From CALLMJ01 sp964493765 (GTDB lineage: Bacteria; Bacteroidota; Bacteroidia; J057; CALLMJ01): a stretch of DNA of 26,132 nt. The stretch is taken from assembly GCA_964493765.1 (NCBI GenBank), contig CAZBPK010000116.1, positions 1-26,132 of the forward strand, written 5' to 3'. The notes beneath the pieces were generated by a model. It saw only the letters and a program-made list of their open reading frames with translations, made no database searches and was not told the origin of the DNA. Shown piece after piece: positions 8,771 through 15,406 of this stretch (position 1 is the stretch's first letter; each line of letters starts with the position of its first letter). A program made the translations under genes and the position numbers.

Positions 8771-8791
8771 ACAAATTAATCACAAATTAAT
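8771..8791. repeat. Tandem 10-bp direct repeat upstream of tpiA
   Basis: ACAAATTAAT occurs at 8771-8780 and 8782-8791, an 11-bp period that places both copies on one helix face, about 75-90 bp before the tpiA start. This arrangement suits a regulator site, but AT-rich DNA produces such pairs by chance, so support is weak. Confidence 0.3.
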
Positions 8792-8828
8792 GTGGATAGA
8801 AAGTTTTTTAAATAATTAAAAAAAATAT

Positions 8829-8836
8829 CAAATTTG
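8829..8836 (+). promoter_or_regulatory. Candidate -7 box (CAAATTTG) for the tpiA operon
   Basis: One mismatch (C for T) from TAnnTTTG, 27 nt before the tpiA ATG. No TTG is present at the right distance upstream. It is the best match in the 114-bp gap between the NtrC-like gene and tpiA. Confidence 0.35.
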
Positions 8837-8863
8837 CAAGAGTAATCACAAAATCAGAAAAAC

Positions 8864-9619
8864 ATGTCAAGAAAACTGGTAGTTGGAAATTGGAAAATGA
8901 ATTTAACTTTAGACCAATCTAAAGATTTAATACAAGAAGTAGCAAATAAAGTATCTTTTCATGCTTATGTTGTTATTGCTGCTCCTGTTGCATACTTACA
9001 CCCTCTAAAGGAGTTTATTGTTGGAAAAAGAAATATTCATTTGGCTGCACAAAATGTTCATCATGAGGAATTTGGTGCCTTTACTGGTGAGTTATCTGCC
9101 CCAATGTTAGCCTCTTTAGGTGTTGAATATTGTATTGTAGGGCATTCAGAAAGAAGAATTCATTTTAAAGAAAAAAATGAATTCTTAGCTCAAAAGGTTA
9201 CACAGCTTTTAAATCATAATATTACACCCATTTATTGCGTAGGAGAAACTTTAGACCAAAGAGAAAGAGGAAAAACTTTTGATGTAATCAAAAAACAATT
9301 AAAAGAAGGTCTTTTCCATTTAAATAATGAACAAATTGAACAAGTAATCATTGCATACGAACCCGTTTGGGCAATTGGTACTGGCAAAAATGCTACTCCA
9401 GAACAAGCTGAGGAAGTTCATGCTTTTATTAGAAAATATATTACTAATAAGTATGATGAAGAGGTTGCAGATGAAATTCCCTTGTTATATGGAGGTTCAA
9501 TAACTGCTCAAAATGCTCAATCTTTATTTGAAAAGCCCAGTATTGATGGAGGATTAGTAGGTGGAGCAAGCTTAAAATCCGAAGATTTTATTCAAATTAT
9601 CAAAGCAAATTTTCCTTAA
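8864..9619 (+). CDS. tpiA: Triosephosphate isomerase
   Basis: Interconverts dihydroxyacetone phosphate and glyceraldehyde-3-phosphate in glycolysis and gluconeogenesis; a cytoplasmic homodimeric TIM barrel. All hallmarks are visible: Asn9 and Lys11 in VGNWKMN, the electrophile His94 in VGHSERR, the catalytic base Glu166 in AYEPVWAIGTG (the loop-6 lid follows, to about Thr173), and phosphate-binding YGGSI and GGLVGGASL near the C-terminus. Its 251 residues match the family. It heads a compact operon: 7 nt separate it from plsY, and the next two genes overlap by 4 nt. Its product feeds dihydroxyacetone phosphate to glycerol-3-phosphate, the substrate of the next gene product. Confidence 0.99.
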   Translation: MSRKLVVGNWKMNLTLDQSKDLIQEVANKVSFHAYVVIAAPVAYLHPLKEFIVGKRNIHLAAQNVHHEEFGAFTGELSAPMLASLGVEYCIVGHSERRIHFKEKNEFLAQKVTQLLNHNITPIYCVGETLDQRERGKTFDVIKKQLKEGLFHLNNEQIEQVIIAYEPVWAIGTGKNATPEQAEEVHAFIRKYITNKYDEEVADEIPLLYGGSITAQNAQSLFEKPSIDGGLVGGASLKSEDFIQIIKANFP

Positions 9620-9626
9620 TAGTTGA

Positions 9627-10259
9627 ATGCTTTGGCTGGGTCTTTTATGGTCTTATTTGTTAGGTTCTCTACCTTTTGCAATATGGATAAGTAAATATTT
9701 TTATCATACCGATATTAGAACTTTGGGGAGTGGAAATGCTGGTAGTACTAATATGTACCGTAATTTTGGTTTTAAAGCTGGTTTTTTTACTCAAATATTA
9801 GACATTCTAAAATCCTTTATTGCAACATCACTTCCCACTTATTTAGATATTCAACTTGGATTGCCTAACACAGTTGTATTGTTGATTTTTGGTATTGTTT
9901 CAGTAATTGGTCATGTATATCCTATTTTCGCGAATTTTCAAGGAGGTAAAGGCGTCAATTCTATATTAGGAATGATGTTGGCTATTGCTCCTATTTATAC
10001 GTTTTTATGCCTTTTGGTTTTTATAGTGGTTTTATGGGTTTGGGAATACGTTTCTTTAGGTTCAATATTAGCAACTTTAAGTTTTGTTGTATTTCAAATT
10101 ATTGCATTTTGGTTAAACTATGTATTTGATTATATTTTGTTTTTAACAGGAACTTTTTTATTTTTGTTCATTGTTTTTACTCATCGCGAAAATATTCAAA
10201 GAATAAGAAACGGTAATGAATCTAAAGCAAGCTTTATACAAAAATTAAAAAAGAAATGA
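9627..10259 (+). CDS. plsY: Glycerol-3-phosphate acyltransferase PlsY
   Basis: Integral membrane enzyme that transfers an acyl group from acyl-phosphate to sn-glycerol-3-phosphate, the first step of phosphatidic acid synthesis. PlsY motifs are in order: SLPFAIWISK (14-23) and LGSGNAGSTNMYR (33-45, glycerol-phosphate/phosphate loop), GHVYPIFANFQGGKGV in the second loop, and HRENIQRIRNG near the C-terminus. Several hydrophobic helices account for the rest. At 210 residues it is typical of the family. It begins 7 nt after tpiA, and its stop overlaps the start of the next gene in an ATGA, so it is surely co-transcribed. No partner PlsX is in the window. Confidence 0.97.
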   Translation: MLWLGLLWSYLLGSLPFAIWISKYFYHTDIRTLGSGNAGSTNMYRNFGFKAGFFTQILDILKSFIATSLPTYLDIQLGLPNTVVLLIFGIVSVIGHVYPIFANFQGGKGVNSILGMMLAIAPIYTFLCLLVFIVVLWVWEYVSLGSILATLSFVVFQIIAFWLNYVFDYILFLTGTFLFLFIVFTHRENIQRIRNGNESKASFIQKLKKK

Positions 10260-11500
10260 ATAGTTTCAACGCCTACAAAAGCAATAACCCCAGTGTACTC
10301 CTTGAACTCAAAAGACAAGAGTCCCAAGCTATTTTGGATATTGTCCGTTGCACTCAACCTAATATGCCAACGCTTAATTTAATTCTAATTGTTATTAATA
10401 CGATTAGAGCTCAATTGGGTGTAAAAAAGTTATCTTTCTTATTATATGATGAGTTAAATGAAAAAATTAAAATTGAAAAAAACTTTGGTTTTAAATGGAA
10501 CCCAGAATTTTCATTTGATTTTTTAAAAGATATTTCAGATATCACAGATGCACAAAAAGTTTCATTGGAAGCTTTTCATTCACAAAAAGTTGAATATATA
10601 ATTCCTATTACACGGAATTCGGTTCCTTGTGCTTGGTTTTTGATTGCAGATTTTGCAGAATCAGAAGAAGAAAAACAGAATGATTTAATATTTATAGAAA
10701 CTGTTGGTACGATTTTGGTGATTGCTTTAGATAACGCTAAACTATTTGAAAACCAAATGAAACAACAAAAAATTAATCAAGAGCTAGAATTAGCCGAAAA
10801 AATTCAAAGCCATTTATTACCCAGAAATTTATCAGTTCATCAACAATTGGAAATTGCAACTTTTATTAAAGCACATTATAAAGTTGGAGGTGATTTTTTT
10901 GATATCCTTAAAATGAGTGATGATGAAGTATTTTTTTGTATTGCAGATGTTTCTGGCAAAGGTATTTCTTCTGCTTTATTGGTTTCTAGCTTACAGGCTC
11001 ATATTCATGCGCATGTTGCAAGAAGCACCACCAAACCTTCTATTAAATCCATTGTGGGGCATTTAAATAAAAGTTTATTTGAACTTACTAATGGTGAAAA
11101 ATTTGTTACCGTATTTTTAGGAATAATTAATTTTAAGAAAAAATCAATAAGCTACGTAAATGCAGGTCATAACCCTCCAATTTTTTTATTAAAAAAGAAA
11201 ATTGTTCATCTTGAAAATGGTTGTATTCCATTAGGAATTATGCCTATTACTAAAATTGAAGTAGGAAATTTACCCTTCTATGAAGGTGATATATTGTTGT
11301 GCTATACCGATGGATTTAATGAACAAGAAAACCCTAAAGGAGAATTTTTAGGTACACAACGCATCGTAGATTACCTTAAAAATACGACCATTCACAATGC
11401 ACAACAAGTTATTGATGATGCCGTATCTATTTATAATCAATTTAGACAAGGTTTTGAACCTGCTGATGATACTACTTTATTAGTTATCAAATTCTTATGA
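10256..11500 (+). CDS. GAF-domain SpoIIE/RsbU-type serine phosphatase
   Basis: Cytoplasmic signalling phosphatase of 414 residues. A GAF-like sensory region (about 30-165) leads through an amphipathic linker (ELELAEKIQSHLLPRN) to a PP2C/SpoIIE domain (about 190-414). Metal-binding residues are present: Asp213 in VGGDFFD and Asp231 in IADVSGKGISSALL, then NAGHNPP, YTDGFNEQENPKGE and the terminal DDTTLLVIK. Known relatives dephosphorylate anti-sigma-factor antagonists (RsbV/SpoIIAA type), but neither an antagonist nor a switch kinase is in the window, so the substrate is unknown. It overlaps plsY and the following gene by 4 nt each, tying this signalling protein to central and lipid metabolism genes. 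Confidence 0.93.
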   Translation: MNSFNAYKSNNPSVLLELKRQESQAILDIVRCTQPNMPTLNLILIVINTIRAQLGVKKLSFLLYDELNEKIKIEKNFGFKWNPEFSFDFLKDISDITDAQKVSLEAFHSQKVEYIIPITRNSVPCAWFLIADFAESEEEKQNDLIFIETVGTILVIALDNAKLFENQMKQQKINQELELAEKIQSHLLPRNLSVHQQLEIATFIKAHYKVGGDFFDILKMSDDEVFFCIADVSGKGISSALLVSSLQAHIHAHVARSTTKPSIKSIVGHLNKSLFELTNGEKFVTVFLGIINFKKKSISYVNAGHNPPIFLLKKKIVHLENGCIPLGIMPITKIEVGNLPFYEGDILLCYTDGFNEQENPKGEFLGTQRIVDYLKNTTIHNAQQVIDDAVSIYNQFRQGFEPADDTTLLVIKFL

Positions 11501-12006
11501 TAAAGATTAATCATATAATCAATTTGCATGATGCTCGTTTTGCAGCTGCAGAAAACGTAGATTTTATTTCTTTTGCACTTGCTAAAGGAAATCTAAAAAA
11601 AATTGCTTTAACTACCTATCAAGACATTATACAGTGGATTTCTGGAACTTATCTAGTTGTAGATTTTGAAAATGATATTCATTCTTTATTAGATTTTTTA
11701 GATAAACAAATTCCTTATGATTTTTTGCAAGTTCATGAAGAGATTTTAAACTCAATCCCTAAAGAATATCATGAAAGATTAATTCTTTTCACTCAAGATA
11801 AAAATTCTGCTTTAGAATATCTAAATCAAGGTTTAGTAGTGGAATCAATCTGGGATATTGAACATGAAAAACACTTTCAAATCATTAATTCTCAAACTTC
11901 CAAGCAGCAATATAAAAATTATAGTTTGGATAGTTCATTTTTTTTAGAATCCTATGAACTTGATTATGAGCTATTTAATGAATGGAATCAAAATTTTTTA
12001 AAATAA
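11497..12006 (+). CDS. TrpF-like protein lacking the catalytic Cys (probable non-enzyme)
   Basis: Small cytoplasmic protein of 169 residues, last gene of the tpiA operon (ATGA overlap). Its N-terminus, IKINHIINLHDARFAAAENV, follows the strand-loop-helix pattern of phosphoribosylanthranilate isomerase (consensus KICGLTxxEDAxxA), and DFISFALAKG matches the next strand. However, the catalytic Cys-Gly of TrpF is replaced by Asn5-His6, the protein is shorter than TrpF (about 200 residues), and there is no trp gene nearby. I infer a degenerate TIM-barrel relative with a non-tryptophan role. The resemblance is partial, so an unrelated hypothetical protein remains possible. No signal peptide or membrane segment. 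Confidence 0.55.
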   Translation: MIKINHIINLHDARFAAAENVDFISFALAKGNLKKIALTTYQDIIQWISGTYLVVDFENDIHSLLDFLDKQIPYDFLQVHEEILNSIPKEYHERLILFTQDKNSALEYLNQGLVVESIWDIEHEKHFQIINSQTSKQQYKNYSLDSSFFLESYELDYELFNEWNQNFLK

Positions 12007-12009
12007 TTC

Positions 12010-12040
12010 TTGCAAAATTAATAAATTAGTCGTAAATTTG
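12010..12040 (+). promoter_or_regulatory. Full Bacteroidota-type promoter in the convergent intergenic region
   Basis: TTG at 12010-12012, a 20-nt spacer, then an exact TAAATTTG at 12033-12040. It starts four bases after the stop of the TrpF-like gene and points into a region with no plus-strand protein gene, ending in a strong terminator. Transcription would start at about 12044-12047. Confidence 0.6.
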
Positions 12041-12053
12041 TACCCAAATTGAT

Positions 12054-12087
12054 AAAAGACCAATTGTCTTTTGTTTTAATTTTTTTA
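12054..12087 (+). terminator. Hairpin with U-rich tail, first of two after the tpiA operon
   Basis: AAAAGAC (12054-12060) and GTCTTTT (12066-12072) form a 7-bp stem with a CAATT loop, followed by GTTTTAATTTTTTT. The stem has only two G-C pairs, so it is probably a weak or partial terminator of the upstream operon, or the 5' hairpin of the candidate small RNA. Confidence 0.45.
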
Positions 12088-12113
12088 TTTGTTTTCATAG
12101 TTTTACATTATTG

Positions 12114-12147
12114 AAGAGGAGACATTAGTGCTCCTCTTTTTATTTTT
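12114..12147 (+). terminator. Strong intrinsic terminator, plus strand
   Basis: AAGAGGAG (12114-12121) pairs perfectly with CTCCTCTT (12131-12138) around a 9-nt loop, followed by TTTATTTTT. It ends plus-strand transcription from the tpiA operon and from the candidate small-RNA promoter. From here to the opposing terminator (12148-12264) I see nothing but AT-rich DNA. Confidence 0.82.
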
Positions 12148-12264
12148 AAAGTTTTCTTTTATAAAAATAAAATAGGCTTTTTTCAAACTTAGTGAAGGAA
12201 ATATTGCTAAATATGACTGTTCTGTAACTACAATAATATTGAGAAAAAGGGTTTCAAAATTCAT

Positions 12265-12298
12265 AAAAAAACCTTTGGCTGCAAAGAACAACCAAAGG
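12265..12298 (-). terminator. Strong intrinsic terminator, minus strand, after the surE unit
   Basis: Read on the minus strand: CCTTTGGTTG, a 7-nt loop, CAGCCAAAGG, then seven T. The stem is 10 bp with one G-U pair. It lies 69 nt past the stop of the outer-membrane-like gene. Its arm CTTTGGCTG is the same sequence as the hairpin arm in repeat copy 2. Confidence 0.85.
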
Positions 12299-12366
12299 CA
12301 ACTAAAGATGGCTAAAACATGTATAAATTTATGAGTTCTTACCTAATCTTTTAGACAAAAAGCAAT

Positions 12367-13020
12367 TTAAAAACTATAAAATAAAGCCATTCCAAAACCT
12401 CCTATTCTGATAGGAATTGGATTAACAGCTGTAGCTGATAGAAAACCTTTTGCATTCATAGGATTATAGTAAAATTGAAAACCATTATTACCCATTCTGC
12501 GAGATTTCCAATTGATTTCAGCTATAACTGTTGGAGCAGCATAAACTTGAGAGATTCTATCTCTTCTACCAGAGAAATCTACATAAGGTTGTAATAAATA
12601 ATTGAGAGCTAAACCTCCACCTAAACCCAATCCTACGACTTGATTATTAAAAGGCGTTGCATTATTTCCAACTCTAAATAAACCATAAATAGGCAATCTT
12701 AATAAAGTACCAAAACCTAAATTAGAAAACAAAAAGTCAAAATGGAAAGCAGAAGCTCCACTCAACGAAATGACGTCATTACTATGCATTAAAACATAGT
12801 TCCCTTTTAAAGCAATACCATACTGTGCTAAAGCGCCATCAGAAAAAACAGGAGTAACATTGTCATCTAAAAAAACGGGAATAAAATCATAGCATATTCC
12901 AGTAGAAAAGCTAAATTTATTGCTACCTGATGGGTTATTCTCTCTTAAATCACCTTGAGCATTTACAACGCTTGTATTCAAATAAAAGCAAAAAGCTAAC
13001 CACAAAAAAATATTTTTCAT
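12367..13020 (-). CDS. Putative outer-membrane beta-barrel-like protein, unknown function
   Basis: Exported protein of about 217 residues. The start at 13020 is chosen because it puts a clean signal peptide (MKNIFLWLAFCF...VVNAQ) at the N-terminus and lies 5 nt after the surE stop; an in-frame ATG at 13032 would overlap surE. The mature part has alternating hydrophobic/polar strands rich in Gly and aromatics (FSFSTGICYDFIPVFL, LGFGTLLRLPIYGLF, VVGLGLGGGLALNYLL) and ends in Phe (GMALFYSF), as many outer-membrane barrels do. I recognise no specific family. It is co-transcribed with surE and followed by a strong terminator; no functional link to SurE is evident. Confidence 0.72.
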   Translation of the reverse strand: MKNIFLWLAFCFYLNTSVVNAQGDLRENNPSGSNKFSFSTGICYDFIPVFLDDNVTPVFSDGALAQYGIALKGNYVLMHSNDVISLSGASAFHFDFLFSNLGFGTLLRLPIYGLFRVGNNATPFNNQVVGLGLGGGLALNYLLQPYVDFSGRRDRISQVYAAPTVIAEINWKSRRMGNNGFQFYYNPMNAKGFLSATAVNPIPIRIGGFGMALFYSF

Positions 13021-13025
13021 ATTGT

Positions 13026-13793
13026 TTACCATTGAATTTTTTCTAATTGATTTTTTAATTCATAATGAGTCATATCTAATTGAACGGGCATAACAGAAAC
13101 ATAACCTTGTTTCAAGTAATATTCGTCATAATCTAAAGATTCATTATTTTCATTTAGATCTAAGTATCCGCAAAGCCAATAATAAGACCTTCCATGTGGA
13201 TCTACTCTTTTTTCAAATTCCTCAATAAATTTACCTTTAGATTGTCTAGTAACTTTTATGCCTTTAATTTCGCTTAAAGGTAATTTAGGAATATTTACGT
13301 TTAACAATGATAAAGGGGGTAGAGGGTTTTGTAAAACATAGTTCACTATTTTATGAATTATAGGGATACAATTGGTAAAATCTGCATCAGGAGCGAAATC
13401 CATTAAAGAAAAAGCAATAGATTGATAACCTTGAATTGCCGCTTCCATAGCAGCAGCTAAAGTACCTGAATACAAAACAGAAACACTAGAATTAGAACCA
13501 TGATTAATGCCAGAAACTACTAGGTCAGGTTTAAAGCCTACAACGCCTGTTGCCATTTTTACACAATCTACGGGAGTACCTGTACAAGCATAAGCCTCTC
13601 TTAAAGGGTCATAAGCTACTTTGGTAATTTTTAAAGGTTTATCTAAAGTAATAGCATGAGAGGCTCCACTTCTACCAAAAGCAGGTGCCATAATGGATAC
13701 ATTACCAAAGCCACTAACGGCATCCACTAAAGCACGTAAACCTTTGGCTTGTATTCCATCATCATTTGTGGCTAAAATTTCTTTAATTTTCAT
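13026..13793 (-). CDS. surE: 5'/3'-nucleotidase SurE
   Basis: Metal-dependent nucleotidase dephosphorylating nucleoside 5'- and 3'-monophosphates (and, in some species, short polyphosphate), linked to stationary-phase survival. The N-terminal LATNDDG motif gives metal ligands Asp11 and Asp12. Ser42 in MAPAFGRSGASHA and Asn97 in SGINHGSN complete the site at the family's usual positions, and TGTPVDCVK is also conserved. Length is 255 residues from the ATG at 13793. An in-frame TTG at 13808 would add five residues but falls inside the -7 box (13806-13813), so it could not be within the mRNA. First gene of a two-gene minus-strand unit, divergent from the lipoprotein gene. Confidence 0.97.
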   Translation of the reverse strand: MKIKEILATNDDGIQAKGLRALVDAVSGFGNVSIMAPAFGRSGASHAITLDKPLKITKVAYDPLREAYACTGTPVDCVKMATGVVGFKPDLVVSGINHGSNSSVSVLYSGTLAAAMEAAIQGYQSIAFSLMDFAPDADFTNCIPIIHKIVNYVLQNPLPPLSLLNVNIPKLPLSEIKGIKVTRQSKGKFIEEFEKRVDPHGRSYYWLCGYLDLNENNESLDYDEYYLKQGYVSVMPVQLDMTHYELKNQLEKIQW

Positions 13794-13805
13794 TTTATCA
13801 AAATG

Positions 13806-13813
13806 CAAAAATA
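13806..13813 (-). promoter_or_regulatory. -7 box (TATTTTTG) of surE
   Basis: Exact TAnnTTTG match on the minus strand, 12 nt before the surE ATG (13793). No clear TTG is seen at -33. It decides the surE start: transcription from here begins downstream of the alternative TTG codon. Confidence 0.6.
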
Positions 13814-13891
13814 ATTTTTTTTGATAAATCGTTATAAATGTTTTTCCACATCACAAAATTCATTCCTAATTTACTAACAAAAAGAAAAATA

Positions 13892-13922
13892 TTGTTGCAT
13901 ATAGCGAATTTCTTTATTTTTG
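13892..13922 (+). promoter_or_regulatory. Promoter of the lipoprotein gene pair
   Basis: TTG at 13892-13894 (or 13895-13897), spacer 20 (or 17) nt, then an exact TATTTTTG at 13915-13922. The ATG at 13938 follows 15 nt later. Divergent from the surE promoter about 80 bp away. Confidence 0.68.
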
Positions 13923-13937
13923 CGAAAAAATAATAAT

Positions 13938-14825
13938 ATGAGTAAAATAGCTTGGTTTGGGATTTTTACTTTGATGTTTCTTTGGGGTTGTGGAGGAAAA
14001 ACTTCTACTCAACTTGAAGAACAAACTAATTATGATCAAAATACAGAAACATTATCTCCCAAAGATAAAGCAAAAATTGAAAAAATGATTTATAGCATTC
14101 CTTCTCCTGTTCAAGCGGCTTTATTATTAGAAAAAACGGGTGCTAGATTTGATAATAAATATATGAATTCAGTTTCAAAAGTATCCTCTTATCAAACTAC
14201 TGCTCAAATTGCTTTAAATATAGGGGTTTATGGTGCTGATTTGGCTTATACAAATGTTTATAAAAAACATGTTGAAGCCTTAAAATACTTTTCAACCGTT
14301 CAAAAATTAGGCGATAAAATTGGTATCGGTTATATTTTTACTCCCGCATTAATTCAACGTTTTGAAAGCAACCAAAATAATCAAGATTCTTTAATTTCTA
14401 TCACAACGGATTCTTTCACTGAAGTTCATTCTCATTTGAAAAAAAATCAACAAGAAGAATTAATCGCATTAATGTTAGTGGGCGGTTGGATTGAGGCTTT
14501 ATATATTTCCTGTCAAATATGGGAAAATAATCCAACAAAAGCCATTGGCACTTTAATTGCAGAACAAAAATTTTCCTTAAATGATATTATGGAAGTGATT
14601 AAAAGTTCTCCTAAAGTTCCAGAATTAGATAAAATTTACAAAGATTTAAAGGAACTTCTTGCTATTTATAATAAAATTCAGGCTTCTTATGCTTATGAAA
14701 AAACAGAACTCAAAAAAGAAAAAAATTTAGCAATTATTGAAAACCAAACCAAGTTAAAATTCAATGATGCTGACATAAAAAAAATATCCAAAATCACTGA
14801 AAAAATTCGCAATTCAATTATCTAA
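13938..14825 (+). CDS. Lipoprotein of unknown function
   Basis: 295-residue lipoprotein: signal peptide MSKIAWFGIFTLMFLWG followed by Cys18 in an LWGC lipobox, so signal peptidase II cleavage and lipid anchoring are expected. The following GGKTST could favour outer-membrane sorting. The mature part is mostly helical and Lys/Glu/Gln-rich, with PSPVQAALLLEKTGARFDNK and a Gly/Ala/Tyr stretch (ALNIGVYGADLAYTNVYKK). The C-terminus is charged and probably coiled (YEKTELKKEKNLAIIENQTK). I recognise no enzymatic motif. The start is the first ATG after the promoter; an in-frame TTG at 13920 lies within the -7 box. It is followed after 11 nt by a small secreted-protein gene, so the two likely form an envelope-related pair. 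Confidence 0.82.
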   Translation: MSKIAWFGIFTLMFLWGCGGKTSTQLEEQTNYDQNTETLSPKDKAKIEKMIYSIPSPVQAALLLEKTGARFDNKYMNSVSKVSSYQTTAQIALNIGVYGADLAYTNVYKKHVEALKYFSTVQKLGDKIGIGYIFTPALIQRFESNQNNQDSLISITTDSFTEVHSHLKKNQQEELIALMLVGGWIEALYISCQIWENNPTKAIGTLIAEQKFSLNDIMEVIKSSPKVPELDKIYKDLKELLAIYNKIQASYAYEKTELKKEKNLAIIENQTKLKFNDADIKKISKITEKIRNSII

Positions 14826-14836
14826 ATTTTACTCTA

Positions 14837-15268
14837 ATGAAAAAACTTTTCTTTTTATTCATATATTCTTGCATTTTATTAACCAAAGGTTCTTTGTTTG
14901 CTCAATGTGATGAAAGAGCTACTTCCTGCCTTCCAAAATTAAAACCCTTTAATTCTAATGGTCAATATTATAGGGTTCAATTAGTGGAAAATGAAGTAGG
15001 AAAAATTCGATTGGTTTTTAATTCCAATTTAGTTTATAGAATTGCCTCTTGTAATAAATCTAACGACGGTAAGTCCTTAATTATCAAAATTTTTGATATT
15101 AATGGAAAACAAGTTTTTAGTAATGAAAGTGATACTGGAAACTTTTGGGATATTCAATTTGGAGCTACTGCCCAATATACCATTCAAGCTAACTACCCTT
15201 CTGGAAGTGGTTGTGCTGCTCTTTTAGTGGGCTATTTGCCTAAAGATAAATACTCTGAAGGTAAATAA
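14837..15268 (+). CDS. Small secreted protein of unknown function
   Basis: 143-residue exported protein with a signal peptide (MKKLFFLFIYSCILL...SLFAQ, cleavage after about residue 22). The mature part is about 120 residues, beta-rich, with Cys residues in QCDERATSC, ASCNKS and SGCAALL that could form disulphides in the periplasm. The central IIKIFDINGKQVFSNESDTG and FGATAQYTIQANYPSG suggest a small beta-sandwich, somewhat like a pre-peptidase C-terminal or jelly-roll fold; that is only an impression. It is 11 nt behind the lipoprotein gene and presumably co-transcribed. No T9SS tail. Confidence 0.75.
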   Translation: MKKLFFLFIYSCILLTKGSLFAQCDERATSCLPKLKPFNSNGQYYRVQLVENEVGKIRLVFNSNLVYRIASCNKSNDGKSLIIKIFDINGKQVFSNESDTGNFWDIQFGATAQYTIQANYPSGSGCAALLVGYLPKDKYSEGK

Positions 15269-15382
15269 TCATGCCCAATACTAAAAATTCATAGAATAAA
15301 GATATAAAAATAGGATAAGCTATAAAGGGTAGGCGTTTAAATAAAATTTTAAGAAAATCCCACCCACAAACTAATTAATCAC

Positions 15383-15390
15383 TAATTTTG
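15383..15390 (+). promoter_or_regulatory. -7 box (TAATTTTG) of the M16 peptidase gene
   Basis: Exact TAnnTTTG match, with 16 nt between it and the ATG at 15407. No TTG lies at the expected -33 distance. The rest of the 138-bp gap shows nothing else I can support. Confidence 0.55.
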
Positions 15391-15406
15391 GTGTTTTTAT
15401 TCATTC

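Larger units (their letters stand above)
12046..12147 (+). ncRNA. Candidate small RNA of about 100 nt
   Basis: Defined by a complete promoter (12010-12040) and a strong terminator (ending about 12147) with no plausible ORF between. The predicted RNA has a 5' hairpin (AAAAGAC 12054-12060 with GTCTTTT 12066-12072), a long U-rich single-stranded middle, and a 3' terminator hairpin with U tail. I could not match it to a named family. The alternative is that these are just tandem terminators of the tpiA operon and the promoter is a chance match. Confidence 0.4.

Noticed and set aside
12103..12291. 62-codon minus-strand ORF in the convergent intergenic region
   Set aside because: It begins with TTG inside a terminator hairpin and crosses the opposing terminator. 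Composition is that of AT-rich non-coding DNA.
13794..13808. Longer surE start at TTG (five extra residues)
   Set aside because: The TTG lies within the -7 promoter box, and SurE proteins begin right before the TNDDG motif, matching the ATG at 13793.
13920..13937. Longer lipoprotein start at TTG
   Set aside because: It overlaps the -7 box and would add RKNNN before an already complete lipoprotein signal peptide.
15327..15368. Possible long-loop hairpin (GGGTAGG with TCCCACCC) after the small secreted protein gene
   Set aside because: The stem has a mismatch and the loop exceeds 20 nt with no T tract after it; too weak to call a terminator.
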